Of a stretch of DNA of 64,000 nucleotides, positions 33,292 through 41,769 are shown piece by piece. The notes beneath the pieces were generated by a model. That model was not told the DNA's origin, made no database searches, and worked only from the letters and a program-made list of their open reading frames with translations. Within the stretch, counting starts at the first letter, position 1. Every line of letters begins with the position of its first letter. Origin of the DNA: Pelagibius sp028280305 (GTDB lineage: Bacteria > Pseudomonadota > Alphaproteobacteria > Kiloniellales > Kiloniellaceae); the NCBI RefSeq assembly GCF_965233615.1, contig NZ_OZ247495.1; one strand, given 5' to 3'. Position numbers and translations under genes: made by a program.

Positions 33292-34188
33292 GTGCGGGAT
33301 TGGGACGATTACCGCTATTTCCTGGCGGTTGCGGAGAGCGGCAGCCTCTCGGCTGCCGCCCGTCTGCTGGGGGTGGCCCAGCCGACGGTGGGCCGGCGCA
33401 TTGCCCAGTTGGAAGAACGCATTCAGGCGCGGCTCTTCGACCGCTTGAACCAGGGGTATCAGCTGACGGCGACCGGCCGCCGCGCGGTCGAGGCTGCGGC
33501 CCGCATGCAGCGCGATGCCTTCAACATCGAACGGCTGGTCGAGGGGGCGGATACGGCGCTTGCTGGCCGTGTCGGCATCGCCACGGCCGAGGGTTTGGGG
33601 ACGTTCTGGGTTTCACCGCGGCTGGCGGCGCTGCAGCGCGCCTATCCGGCGATCGAGGTGGAACTGCTGACCGGGGTTTCCGCCCATGACCTGCTGCGGC
33701 GGGAGGCGGACATCGCCCTGCGGATCGGCAATCCGCGATCCGATCAGTTGATCGGCCGGCGGATCGGCCAGGTCCACTGCGGGCTCTACGCTTCCATCGC
33801 CTACCTCTCGGCCCACGGCAAGCCGGAGACGCCGGGCGATCTGGCCGACCATCACATCATCGAATCGGTGCGGGAGACCGCCGATCTGCGCCAGGCAAGG
33901 CGGCTGAGAAGCCTGGCAAGAGACGCCAAGGTTGCCCTGCGCTGCAATTCGATCATCGTGCAACTTGCGGCGCTGCGTAATGGGGTCGGCATCATGGCTT
34001 TGCCGCACTATATGGCGCGTGAGGACAACCGGCTGGTCCAGTTGCTGCCGGAGAGCTTCGACGTGCCGATCGATCTCTGGCTGCTGTCGCACCGCGACCT
34101 GCGCCGGACCGCGCGGATCCGGGCGGTGCTGGATTTCATCATTGCCGAGGCGGCGGCCGACCCGGACTTGCGGATTGGCCGCCGCTAG
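33292..34188 (+). CDS. LysR family transcriptional regulator
   Basis: The 298-residue regulator has an N-terminal winged helix-turn-helix (WDDYRYFLAVAESGSLSAAA, then GVAQPTVGRRIAQLEERI) and a C-terminal periplasmic-binding-like effector domain. A GTG start at 33292 is chosen because GGAGGGG lies 5 bp upstream and the protein then begins RDWDDYRYF, as in relatives; upstream in-frame codons at 33235 lack such a site. The first helix is of the type in the ArgP/GcvA-distant LysR group. No adjacent target enzyme is evident: the next gene, an MCP, is convergent. Confidence 0.9.
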   Translation: MRDWDDYRYFLAVAESGSLSAAARLLGVAQPTVGRRIAQLEERIQARLFDRLNQGYQLTATGRRAVEAAARMQRDAFNIERLVEGADTALAGRVGIATAEGLGTFWVSPRLAALQRAYPAIEVELLTGVSAHDLLRREADIALRIGNPRSDQLIGRRIGQVHCGLYASIAYLSAHGKPETPGDLADHHIIESVRETADLRQARRLRSLARDAKVALRCNSIIVQLAALRNGVGIMALPHYMAREDNRLVQLLPESFDVPIDLWLLSHRDLRRTARIRAVLDFIIAEAAADPDLRIGRR

Positions 34189-34268
34189 AGTGGACCATGT
34201 CTCGTCGGAACCATTTCACGGTTTTGACTAGACATGTGATCTCACTTTGGGAGACTCAGTCGTCGGCA

Positions 34269-34294
34269 AAAAGGCCGGGCGAGCCCGGCCTTTT
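34269..34294. terminator. Bidirectional terminator between lysR and the chemoreceptor gene
   Basis: AAAAGGCCGGGC and GCCCGGCCTTTT form a perfect 12-bp stem around a GA loop, with A and T tails on the two strands, so it can end both convergent transcripts. Confidence 0.9.
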
Positions 34295-34341
34295 GTTGCA
34301 GCACCCTGCGGTCATGGATTTGCATCCATGCCGCTGCGTCT

Positions 34342-36504
34342 TCAGGCTGCACGCAGTCCTTCCAGGAAGCTGTTGACCTCGCCGCGCAGTTTTTCCGACT
34401 GCTGGGAAAGTTCGTCGGATGCCTCCAGGACATGGCTGGCCGCCTTGGTGGTTTCCTGGGTCGCCTCGGTCACTTCACCGATGTTGGACGTCACCTCCTG
34501 AATGCCGTTGGCGACCTGCTGGGTGTTGCGCGAAATCTCGGTGGTTGCCGCGTTCTGCTCCTCCACCGCAGAGGCGATGGCGGTGGCGTTCTGGCTGATC
34601 TCCCCGATGATCTTCTGGACACTGCCGATAACCGTGACGGTTTCGTTGGTGGCCGCCTGCATGCCGTTGATCTGGGCGGAAATCTCCTCGGTCGCCTTGG
34701 CGGTCTGGTTGGCGAGGGATTTCACCTCGTTGGCGACCACCGCGAAGCCCTTGCCGGATTCTCCGGCGCGGGCGGCCTCGATGGTGGCGTTGAGCGCCAG
34801 CAGGTTGGTCTGTTCGGCAATGTCCTGGATCAGGTTCACCACATCGCCGATCTTCTGTGCCGCGCCGGCCAGACTGCGTACGGTCTCGTCGGCCTTACCG
34901 GCTTCGTCGGTCGCCCGGCTGGCGACATCAGCGGAAAGACTGACTTGGGAAGAGATCTCGCTGATCGAGCTGGACAGTTCCTCGGCGGCCGAGGCAACGG
35001 TCTGCACGTTGGAGGCGGCGCTGTCGGCTGTCTGCGACACCAGTGTCGAACGCTCGTTGGTCCGTCCGGCGGTCGTGGACATTGATTCAGCCGTGCCGCG
35101 CATCTCCACCGTCGCCGAGGCCACGGAGTTCAGGACGACAGAAACGGTTTCGTCGAACTTCTGGCTCAGCGCTTCCACCTGCTGGGCCCGCTTGGCCTTC
35201 GCCTCTGCCTCATCAGCCTGCTGCTTGGCAAGACGCTCGGCTTCGATGGCGTTGTCTTTGAAGACCTCAACGGCCTTGGCCATCTCGCCGATCTCGTCGC
35301 TGCGATCGCGGGCCGGAATGTCGATGGTCTTGTTGCCTCCGGCCAGTTCCCTCATGGCTGTGGTCATGGCGGAGATCGGCGACACGATTCCGCGTGCGAC
35401 GAAGAGCCCGGTGGCGGTGATGATCAGCAGGACAACACCACCCAGCATCAGCGAGTTGTTGCGCATCTGGGCAACGCCGGCGAAGACCTCTGCCTCTTCG
35501 GCGTCCGCGACCAGAGCCCAGCGGGCATCGAGGAAGTCTACAAAGCTATAGGCCGTGACCATGTCCTTACCCTCAGGGCTGGTTTCATAGGCGACGCCGT
35601 GCTGGCCGCTCAATGCCTGGGCCACCGCATCGCTGTCGACGCGCTTCTGCAGGATGGTCGATTCCTCGCTGAAGCGCGAATCGCTGCGCATCATCAGATC
35701 GCTGCCGACGATATAGGTCTCACCGGTTTTGCCGAGGCCGGCGGTGTTCTGCATCACAGCATTCATATTGTCGATCGGCATCTGAAAGACCAACACACCG
35801 GCGTGGTTCCCGGTATTGTCATGCAACGGGGTTGATATGAAGGCAGCCGGTGCACCGTGGCTGGGCGCATAAGGTGCAAAGTCGAAGAAGGCCTGGAAGT
35901 CCGCTTTCGTGCTGGCCATCGCTGCCCGATAGGCGTTGCCGAGATCGGTGTCACGATATTCGCCCTGGGTCAGATTGGTCGCGTAGTCCAGCTCCTTGTA
36001 AACCGTGTAGACGAGGTTCCCCTCGGCATCGAAAAGGAAGATGTCGTAGTAGCCGCGCTCCCGCAGGAACTGCCGGAACCAGGGATGGTGGCGGCCGTGA
36101 ATCGCGCTGTAGCTCGAGTTGTCGGGGGCTCTGTCGAGCTCTTCCTTCTGACCGGTCGGGTGCGGATTGTCGGTGATGTAGAGCTGCTGAAGTGTGCGCT
36201 CCGGATCGTCGCCAAGCTGATGCCAAGCCGCGCTGAATTCCGCCAGGGCATGGTGCGTCGTTTCGCTGCCGGCCAGAATGCGCAGGTCCTGGCGTATCGT
36301 TGCCAGATAGCCGCTCAGAGCGGCCGCCCGCACCTCGGTCAGGGCGCTGAGCTTGCGTTCGGCTTCTGCGCTGATGGTGTCGGCCGCCTTGAAATAGCTG
36401 GCCAGACCGATTGCCAGAGCCGAGACCAAGGCGGCGGTGACGATCACCAGGGGAATTTTGCGCGACAGTCCCAGATGCCTAGCTGTTCCCGCAGTGATTG
36501 GCAT
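34342..36504 (-). CDS. Methyl-accepting chemotaxis protein with Cache-type sensor
   Basis: The 720-residue transmembrane receptor feeds the chemotaxis CheA/CheW pathway. A first helix (about 16-36) is followed by a large periplasmic sensor of Cache type (about 40-350, with RGYYDIFLFDAEGNLVYTV). A second helix lies near 355-375, then HAMP and the signalling domain, whose tip EQTNLLALNATIEAA is near residue 575. The start is uncertain: the ATG at 36504 has AGGA properly spaced, while ATG at 36528 or 36537 would lengthen the N-terminus. The last residues do not show the NWETF-type methyltransferase-docking tail. It is alone, as many alphaproteobacterial receptors are. Confidence 0.88.
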   Translation of the reverse strand: MPITAGTARHLGLSRKIPLVIVTAALVSALAIGLASYFKAADTISAEAERKLSALTEVRAAALSGYLATIRQDLRILAGSETTHHALAEFSAAWHQLGDDPERTLQQLYITDNPHPTGQKEELDRAPDNSSYSAIHGRHHPWFRQFLRERGYYDIFLFDAEGNLVYTVYKELDYATNLTQGEYRDTDLGNAYRAAMASTKADFQAFFDFAPYAPSHGAPAAFISTPLHDNTGNHAGVLVFQMPIDNMNAVMQNTAGLGKTGETYIVGSDLMMRSDSRFSEESTILQKRVDSDAVAQALSGQHGVAYETSPEGKDMVTAYSFVDFLDARWALVADAEEAEVFAGVAQMRNNSLMLGGVVLLIITATGLFVARGIVSPISAMTTAMRELAGGNKTIDIPARDRSDEIGEMAKAVEVFKDNAIEAERLAKQQADEAEAKAKRAQQVEALSQKFDETVSVVLNSVASATVEMRGTAESMSTTAGRTNERSTLVSQTADSAASNVQTVASAAEELSSSISEISSQVSLSADVASRATDEAGKADETVRSLAGAAQKIGDVVNLIQDIAEQTNLLALNATIEAARAGESGKGFAVVANEVKSLANQTAKATEEISAQINGMQAATNETVTVIGSVQKIIGEISQNATAIASAVEEQNAATTEISRNTQQVANGIQEVTSNIGEVTEATQETTKAASHVLEASDELSQQSEKLRGEVNSFLEGLRAA

Positions 36505-36970
36505 TGATTTCCTGGTACCCAGTTTCATTGCTCTCATGATTCTGCACCCGAATTCTGTTGTGCACACATACGGCGGCGATCAGAGGCTGGACCCAGGCGT
36601 ATATGCGGCGTCGAATACTTATTTATATAAGCAGTTAGTGAATTATAGTTTAATGATTATAGTAGTTAGGCAATAGGATTATGCTATTCAGGGTAGTACC
36701 TTGGCGGCCGCCCGGCAGTCTCCCGCGGTCGGTCCCGGGTTGCTTAAACTAAAAGTATCCAGAATTTTTTTGAGAGGGCATCGAGGGATTGGCGGACTTA
36801 TGCATCTTTCGCTGAAGTCCCGTTTTCGGGGCCGCATTTGTGAATCTTCGGTGAAGCCTGCGGGAAGTGAATCCCCATATCTTGTATGTGGCTCCGGCAT
36901 TTAGTATCTATTGGTGGTCTATTGGCTTGGCGACTCAGCCATGGAACGAAGCTGAAGGAGAAAGGACCGG
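36505..36970. other. Intergenic region, partly very A+T-rich
   Basis: The gap of about 460 bp contains a stretch (about 36600-36685) with unusually high A+T (ATTTATATAAGCAG, TTTAATGATTATAG), in contrast to its surroundings. No gene or RNA is recognised. It probably holds the promoter of the chemoreceptor gene. Confidence 0.4.
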
Positions 36971-37534
36971 ATGATGACCGGTGCCGCTCAACCCCATCCG
37001 GCGCTCGTTCTCAACGCAGACTTCCGTCCGTTGAGCTATTTCCCTCTGTCGCTCTGGTCCTGGCAGGATTCGATCAAAGCCGTATTCCTGGAAAGAGTGA
37101 ACATCGTGTCGGAATACGACACGGTCGTACGCTCGCCGACCTTCGAAATGAAGCTGCCCAGCGTCATCGCCCTGAAGCAGTACGTCAGCCTGGACCGGCG
37201 GCCGGCCTTCACCCGCTTCAACGTGTTTCTGCGCGATCACTTTCAGTGTCAGTACTGTGCCGATGCGCTGCCCGCGGAGGAACTGACCTTCGACCACATC
37301 GTGCCGCGCTCGCGCGGCGGGCGAACCTCCTGGGACAACGTGGTCACGGCCTGTCAGGACTGTAACCTCGTCAAGGCCAACAGGCTGCTGGAGGAGACGG
37401 GAATGGCCCTTATGAGACCGGTGAAGGAGCCGACGACCTATCAGCTCCAAGAAAACGGCCGTTCCTTCCCGCCAAATTTCCTTCATGAGAGTTGGCGGGA
37501 TTTTCTTTACTGGGACAGCGAACTGGAAACCTGA
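36971..37534 (+). CDS. HNH endonuclease family protein
   Basis: The 187-residue protein has an N-terminal region conserved in this bacterial family (VLNADFRPLSYFPLSLWSW) and a C-terminal HNH domain: CQYCAD, then LTFDHIVPRSRGG, then ACQDCNLVKANRL. The two CxxC pairs bind zinc and the DHIVP His is the metal-coordinating His. This gene is widespread as a chromosomal single-copy gene in Alphaproteobacteria and not tied to phage. Its substrate is unknown. ATG at 36971 or 36974 both follow AAAGGA. It converges with coq7 over 43 bp with a small hairpin GGCGGA/TCCGCC (37535-37549). Confidence 0.88.
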   Translation: MMTGAAQPHPALVLNADFRPLSYFPLSLWSWQDSIKAVFLERVNIVSEYDTVVRSPTFEMKLPSVIALKQYVSLDRRPAFTRFNVFLRDHFQCQYCADALPAEELTFDHIVPRSRGGRTSWDNVVTACQDCNLVKANRLLEETGMALMRPVKEPTTYQLQENGRSFPPNFLHESWRDFLYWDSELET

Positions 37535-37577
37535 GGCGGACTTTCCGCCGGCTGGCGCCGCTGGCAGTGACAGGATT

Positions 37578-38171
37578 TCAGATGCGGGTGGAAAGCCAGA
37601 TGGCCAGACGCGACCCGGCTTTCACCACGCCGCTCAGCGCTTCGTAACCGGTTGCCTCTTCGGCGCCGTGATCCAGGCCGATGTCGCGGTGCTCCAGTTC
37701 CTCGGCGCGAAAGGTCTCGATGGTGTCCTTCAACTCGCCCTGCGTCTCGTCCAACTGTTCGGCCTGATCGGCATAGTGTTCGTCGATCACCTCTTCCACC
37801 GCCACGGTGCAGGCCATGGCCGCCTTCTCGCCCATCAGCGCCGTGGCGGCGCCGAGCGCGAAACCGGCGATGTGCCAGACCGGCTGCAGCACCGTCGGCC
37901 GGACCCGGTTTTCGACCAACAGACGCTCGAAAGTTTCCAGGTGCTTGGCTTCCTGCTCGTGCATGTGGCGGATCGTCGGCGCCACCGGTGAGCGGCCCAA
38001 CACCGCAAGCTGGCCTTCATAGATCCGCCGGGCGCCGTATTCCCCGGCATGGTCGACCCGCAGCATGCGGGCAAGGCGCTCCGCATCATCGGGATCGCCG
38101 GGCAGATAGGTGCCGGGCGCCGGCCCGGCCCGGCCCGTGCCCTCTCGATCGCTGTCGTCTGTTGCAGTCAT
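37578..38171 (-). CDS. coq7: Demethoxyubiquinone hydroxylase (Coq7 type)
   Basis: Coq7 hydroxylates 2-polyprenyl-3-methyl-6-methoxy-1,4-benzoquinol in ubiquinone synthesis, at the inner membrane. The 197-residue protein is a ferritin-like diiron enzyme with four ligand motifs: RVDHAGEYGA (near residue 40), HEQEAKHLETF (near 75), TVAVEEVIDEHY (near 125) and FRAEELEHRDIG (near 157). All six Glu/His ligands look intact. The N-terminal 25 residues are a variable acidic leader. It precedes dsbB on the minus strand in reverse order and is likely a separate unit. Confidence 0.93.
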   Translation of the reverse strand: MTATDDSDREGTGRAGPAPGTYLPGDPDDAERLARMLRVDHAGEYGARRIYEGQLAVLGRSPVAPTIRHMHEQEAKHLETFERLLVENRVRPTVLQPVWHIAGFALGAATALMGEKAAMACTVAVEEVIDEHYADQAEQLDETQGELKDTIETFRAEELEHRDIGLDHGAEEATGYEALSGVVKAGSRLAIWLSTRI

Positions 38172-38207
38172 GCTTGGCCTCTTTCCGGTGTTTCTTCTGA
38201 TTCTTAC

Positions 38208-38708
38208 TTAGTCCGCGGCTCGGGCACTGAAACCGGCTCGTAGTGCCAGCGCCGCCAGCACCAGCGAGGCGATCAGATTGTAGCCGGCAATGGAAATGCC
38301 GAACAGGGACCAGGCCACGGCGTCGCAGGGCGCGAAAGGCTGGTTCAGCAACAGCTCACGCAGCTCATCGACCGTGGCATCCGGCGGCAGGCCCGGCGCG
38401 CTGCAGGAATCCAGGCCTTCCCACCACTGTTGCTCCACGCCGACGTGGAAGGCGGAAAGGCCGGCCCCGGCCAGAAAGGCTAGACCCGCAGCGGTCAGTG
38501 CGGCCCGGCGTGCGCCCTGGCGCCCGGCCAGCAACAGCGCCGCCAGCGCGGCGGCCAGCGCCACGCCATAGGCATAGCGTTGATAGACACAGAGAACGCA
38601 GGGGTGGAGCCCGCCCCAATACTGGGACGCGAAAGCGGTTCCGAGGGCACCCAGGCAGGCCAGGGCCAGCAGCGCCGGCCACAGTCGGGGGGAGGGATGT
38701 CGCGGCAT
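38208..38708 (-). CDS. dsbB: Disulfide bond formation protein B
   Basis: DsbB reoxidises DsbA and passes electrons to ubiquinone. The 166-residue inner-membrane protein has four helices, the first Cys pair CVLCVYQR near residue 36, and the second pair between helices 3 and 4: Cys in DSCSAPG and Cys in FAPCDAVAWSLFGIS. The ATG at 38708 places the first helix normally; a longer frame exists upstream but adds an implausible hydrophilic leader. It is 36 bp upstream of coq7 on the same strand, so the two may be co-transcribed, and both depend on quinone. Confidence 0.9.
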   Translation of the reverse strand: MPRHPSPRLWPALLALACLGALGTAFASQYWGGLHPCVLCVYQRYAYGVALAAALAALLLAGRQGARRAALTAAGLAFLAGAGLSAFHVGVEQQWWEGLDSCSAPGLPPDATVDELRELLLNQPFAPCDAVAWSLFGISIAGYNLIASLVLAALALRAGFSARAAD

Positions 38709-38849
38709 CGAAAGCGTTGTCACTAAGCCAGGGTCCTTCGTTTTCTTCGCGGCGACCACTTGCGAAGGCGGGAGCTTACCGGCTCCCGCCCGACAGGCCA
38801 AGGCGGGGCGCCGTTATGCCCCAGCGCGCCGAGGTCCGTATCCGAGCCG

Positions 38850-39602
38850 CTAGAACAGATAACGCAGCGCGACAAAGCCGGCGAAGAGCAGCACGAAGAA
38901 CAGGGTTGCGAGCCAGGGCAGGTAGCGCTCGATGAAGCCGCGGATCGGCGGCCCGAACTTCCACAGCAGCGCCGCCAGGATGAAGAAACGCAGGCCGCGC
39001 GACAGCACCGAAGCAATGGAGAAGACCACCAGGTCCAGACTCATCACGCCGGACATGATGGTGATCACCTTGTAGGGAAAGGGCGTGACGCCGGCGCCGG
39101 CGACGATCCAGGCGCCCCATTCCTCGTATTGCTGCTGGAACTCGGCGAAGCGGTCCAGGTAGCCGTAGAAGGCGACGATCGGCTGGCCGATGGTATCGAA
39201 CAGCAGCGCGCCGATGGCGTAACCGGCAAGCCCGCCGGCGACGGAGGCCAGGGTGCAGACCGCGGCGATCAGCCAGGCGCGGTGCGGCGCGGCCAGGATC
39301 ATCGGGATCATCAGGATGTCGGGCGGGATCGGAAAGAACGACGACTCCGTGAAGGAAACAGCCGCCAGAACCCAGAGCGCATGGCGGTGGCCCGCCTGTT
39401 CCATGGTCCAATCGTAGGTCCGCCTCAGCACCGATTGCCGCTCCGTTTGCCTGCTGGTGTCCGTTCCCTGGCGGGAACCGTCCTGGAGAGACGGGCCGCG
39501 GCGCCGGAGACCGCTCCCTTTACCAGGGTCACTTGCCACGGGCAACCGGCCGGGGAAAGTGTTAGCCTTGCTGCCGGCTTTGATGTCCGGATTTTGATTC
39601 AT
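38850..39602 (-). CDS. DedA/YqaA-type VTT-domain membrane protein
   Basis: The inner-membrane protein has five or six helices with the VTT motif region FFPIPPDILMIPM (about residue 90) and VTPFPYKVITIMSGVM (about residue 150). It resembles YqaA of the DedA superfamily, linked to lipid scrambling or flippase roles. With the ATG at 39602 the 250-residue protein has a 57-residue Gly/Arg/Ser-rich leader; a GTG at 39431 (starting VLRRTYDWTMEQ) gives the usual family length and is an alternative. It is divergent from the SnoaL-like gene over 22 bp. Confidence 0.8.
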   Translation of the reverse strand: MNQNPDIKAGSKANTFPGRLPVASDPGKGSGLRRRGPSLQDGSRQGTDTSRQTERQSVLRRTYDWTMEQAGHRHALWVLAAVSFTESSFFPIPPDILMIPMILAAPHRAWLIAAVCTLASVAGGLAGYAIGALLFDTIGQPIVAFYGYLDRFAEFQQQYEEWGAWIVAGAGVTPFPYKVITIMSGVMSLDLVVFSIASVLSRGLRFFILAALLWKFGPPIRGFIERYLPWLATLFFVLLFAGFVALRYLF

Positions 39603-39624
39603 TACCGGCCGCCCGTGGGAAAGC

Positions 39625-40029
39625 ATGCAGGAACACGCCGACGTTCTCTTTGCCAATGACACCTTCTACTTCGCCTTTCAGGTGCGGGATTTGGCGGCGA
39701 TGGACCGGCTTTGGGCCGAGCGGGCGCCGGTGGCCTGTATCCATCCGGGCTGGCCGGTGATCACCGGACGGGAAGAGGTGATGCAGAGCTGGGCGGCGAT
39801 CCTCGCCAATGATTCGGCGCCGGCCATCACTTGCCGCGGCGCCCGGGCCTACCGCTACGCCGACAGCGCTTTTGTGACCTGTTATGAGCTGATCGGCGCC
39901 AACCTGCTGGTCGCGACGAATGTTTTCCTGCGCGAAGCGGAAACCTGGCGCATGGTTCATCACCAGGCCGGACCCTGCAACGCGCCGCCGGGCGAACTGC
40001 CGGAAGAAGAGGAAAGCAGCCTGCAATAG
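39625..40029 (+). CDS. SnoaL/NTF2-like protein
   Basis: The 134-residue protein has the NTF2-like cone fold: helix NDTFYFAFQVRDLAAMDRLW, then HPGWPVITGREEVMQSW, and strands ITCRGARAYRYADSAFVTCY and WRMVHHQAG. The combination of HPGW with the terminal HHQAG is typical of the small SnoaL_3 group, whose role is unknown. The C-terminus is acidic (PEEEE). It is followed by palindromic repeat copy 3, which probably ends its transcript. Confidence 0.75.
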   Translation: MQEHADVLFANDTFYFAFQVRDLAAMDRLWAERAPVACIHPGWPVITGREEVMQSWAAILANDSAPAITCRGARAYRYADSAFVTCYELIGANLLVATNVFLREAETWRMVHHQAGPCNAPPGELPEEEESSLQ

Positions 40030-40063
40030 CGGGCCCGCGAAGAAATCGGGAAAGCGGCTCAAT

Positions 40064-40170
40064 CATGCTTCGAGACGGCCTTTCAAGCCTCCTCAGCATG
40101 AGGCTGACTTGAACGCGGTGATAAGCGCCTCATGCTGAGGCAGCCCCGTAAGGGGCTGTCTCGAAGGATG
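40064..40170. repeat. Dispersed palindromic intergenic repeat, copy 3
   Basis: This is the most regular copy: CATGCTTCGAGACGGCC, CCTCCTCAGCATGAGG, then CCTCATGCTGAGG and GGCTGTCTCGAAGGATG. Both inner and outer arms are nearly perfect complements, giving a nested hairpin. It lies between two convergent genes (SnoaL-like and csp). Confidence 0.85.
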
Positions 40171-40232
40171 GCCGGAGGCTCCCCGGTCTCCCCGCTGCTT
40201 CTCCTTGCCGGGGCCCGCTTTGCGGCAGCCCG

Positions 40233-40739
40233 CTAGAGCAGTTCGACGTGCTCGGCCATGGGGCCTTTCTGGCCCATGCGGGTCTGCAGACGCACCCTTT
40301 GATTGGGCTCCAGCGCGGTCAGGCCGAAACGCTCCAGCGTACGTCCGGAAACGAAGACGTCTTTGCTGCCGTTATCCGGAATGACAAAGCCGAAACCCTT
40401 TTCCGCATTGAAGAACTTGACGGTGCCCTCAACGGTCTCGGTTTCGCCGCCACCGCCCTGGAAATCGCTGGGTGGTGCCGCCGGCGTTGATTCCACCCGG
40501 TGGATCTCCGCAACCTGCAGACCCTTGCGGCCCTGCATCAGGTCACAGACGATCGTCGTACCTTCCATGAACTCGCGGTTGCCGGAACGCTCCACCACCG
40601 AGATGTGCAAAAAAGCATCCGGCGCCCCGTCGTCCAATTGAACAAAACCAAAGCCTTTTGTCACATTGAACCACTTCACCACGGCGGTCACTTCGCGGTG
40701 GGTGATCTCCTGCGACTCGAAATCATGATCATTCATCAC
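40233..40739 (-). CDS. Double cold-shock-domain protein
   Basis: The 168-residue protein contains two cold-shock domains in tandem: VKWFNVTKGFGFVQLDDG near residue 22 and VKFFNAEKGFGFVIPDNG near residue 108, each with RNP1-like aromatic motifs, joined by a Gly-rich linker (QGGGGETE). It binds single-stranded RNA or DNA as a chaperone. The GTG at 40739 is chosen for its spacing to GGAG; ATG at 40736 is an alternative. The ribosome binding site is buried in a hairpin (40742-40777), so translation may depend on temperature or RNA remodelling. Confidence 0.93.
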   Translation of the reverse strand: MMNDHDFESQEITHREVTAVVKWFNVTKGFGFVQLDDGAPDAFLHISVVERSGNREFMEGTTIVCDLMQGRKGLQVAEIHRVESTPAAPPSDFQGGGGETETVEGTVKFFNAEKGFGFVIPDNGSKDVFVSGRTLERFGLTALEPNQRVRLQTRMGQKGPMAEHVELL

Positions 40740-41488
40740 AACGGCTACTCCAACCCTTTCCGGGAGAGTTCCAGCCGCAACCAGCGGGCTTGGGTCCAGC
40801 AGGCCATGTGAGGAGATCTGCGTTGCACGGCGCTGTCTCGCGCTTCTTCATTCCTCAGCCAAGCGTTTCGCTTCACCGATCGTCCCCGGGGGTGGCGGGC
40901 GTTCCGCCGGATCGCGCAAAGGCGGGGGCGGCCGCTCATCCCATCAGCCACGATCTTGCGTGGTTGCGATGCCAGTATCTTCCCGTTACGACACCAGGGG
41001 TCAGCCAGCCTCCGGCCTGCCTAGTGTCCATCCCTCATCGAACTTCCCCACTCGTAACTCCCGCCCAAGCCCCGCTAAACTGCGGTCCTGAGCACCTCCG
41101 GGCACCCCCTACCTCGGGCGCCATAAGGCCGCACGGCTGCGCCGCTTCGATGACGGGCTTAGATGAAGCGACCGAAAATCAGCTAGTCGCTTGCCGCATG
41201 ACTTGATCATTTAAGCCTGACTCCAGAACCAGTTCCATAGAAAAGCGTGCGGGTTTCAGGCCCCTGCAACCCTCGTAGACCGACGAACCACAAGATGTTG
41301 GGGGTCTTGCCGAGAGGACGACAATCCCGCCGCCGATGTCTGCTGAGGGTAAGACGATTGGGGCATGGCGCGCCGCAGAGAGCGGTTGCCAAGGCCGCGC
41401 CCCCGGCTATGATGCGCCGCGCCGGTCCCGGGAACCCGATTCCCCAGAATTTCGGTTCCCCGGGGCCCGCAGACGGCAGCGACGCTGG
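40740..41488. other. 749-bp region between csp and tRNA-Leu without a recognised gene
   Basis: The first 40 bp are the csp leader hairpin. In the remainder I find no convincing reading frame, no tmRNA, RNase P, SRP or 6S features, and no mobile-element remains. Codon-like bias is not evident in the longest frame (40790-41206). It may hold the csp promoter with a long leader and an unknown RNA. Confidence 0.4.
40742..40777 (-). promoter_or_regulatory. Hairpin sequestering the csp ribosome binding site
   Basis: In the RNA, CGGCT pairs with AGCCG, ACTC with GAGT and CCC with GGG around loop GGAAA; the GGAG ribosome binding site is partly inside the ACTC/GAGT helix. The stem ends 2 nt before the start codon. 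It looks like a temperature-responsive leader. Confidence 0.6.
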
Positions 41489-41575
41489 GCCCCTGTGGCG
41501 GAATTGGTAGACGCGACAGACTCAAAATCTGTTTCTCGCAAGGGAGTGCCTGTTCGAGTCAGGCCAGGGGCACCA
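41489..41575 (+). tRNA. tRNA-Leu (CAA anticodon)
   Basis: Acceptor arms GCCCCTG (41489-41495) and CAGGGGC (41565-41571) pair over 7 bp, followed by encoded ACCA. The anticodon arm ACAGA-CTCAAAA-TCTGT gives anticodon CAA, and a long variable arm between the anticodon and T arms is the leucine class II form. The T arm contains GTTCGAGTC. Confidence 0.95.
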
Positions 41576-41769
41576 ACCGCAAAGGCCGTTCACCCTCCCC
41601 CTTAACGCAAGACCTGACCCCATTTCTTGACACGGGACGACCGGATCAGTTGGGTCCTTGGGCTTTTGCCGCGCTCTCGCCACTCCGCCCTTGCGCTTTC
41701 CGGCTCAGCTTGCTTGGAATCGCGGCGCGGCGGCCTATCTCATGGCTTGCGATGTGAGCGGAGGAATCG

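Noticed and set aside
40790..41206. 139-codon plus-strand frame in the csp-tRNA gap
   Set aside because: No domain, no good ribosome binding site, and Pro/Arg/Ala composition typical of random high-GC frames.
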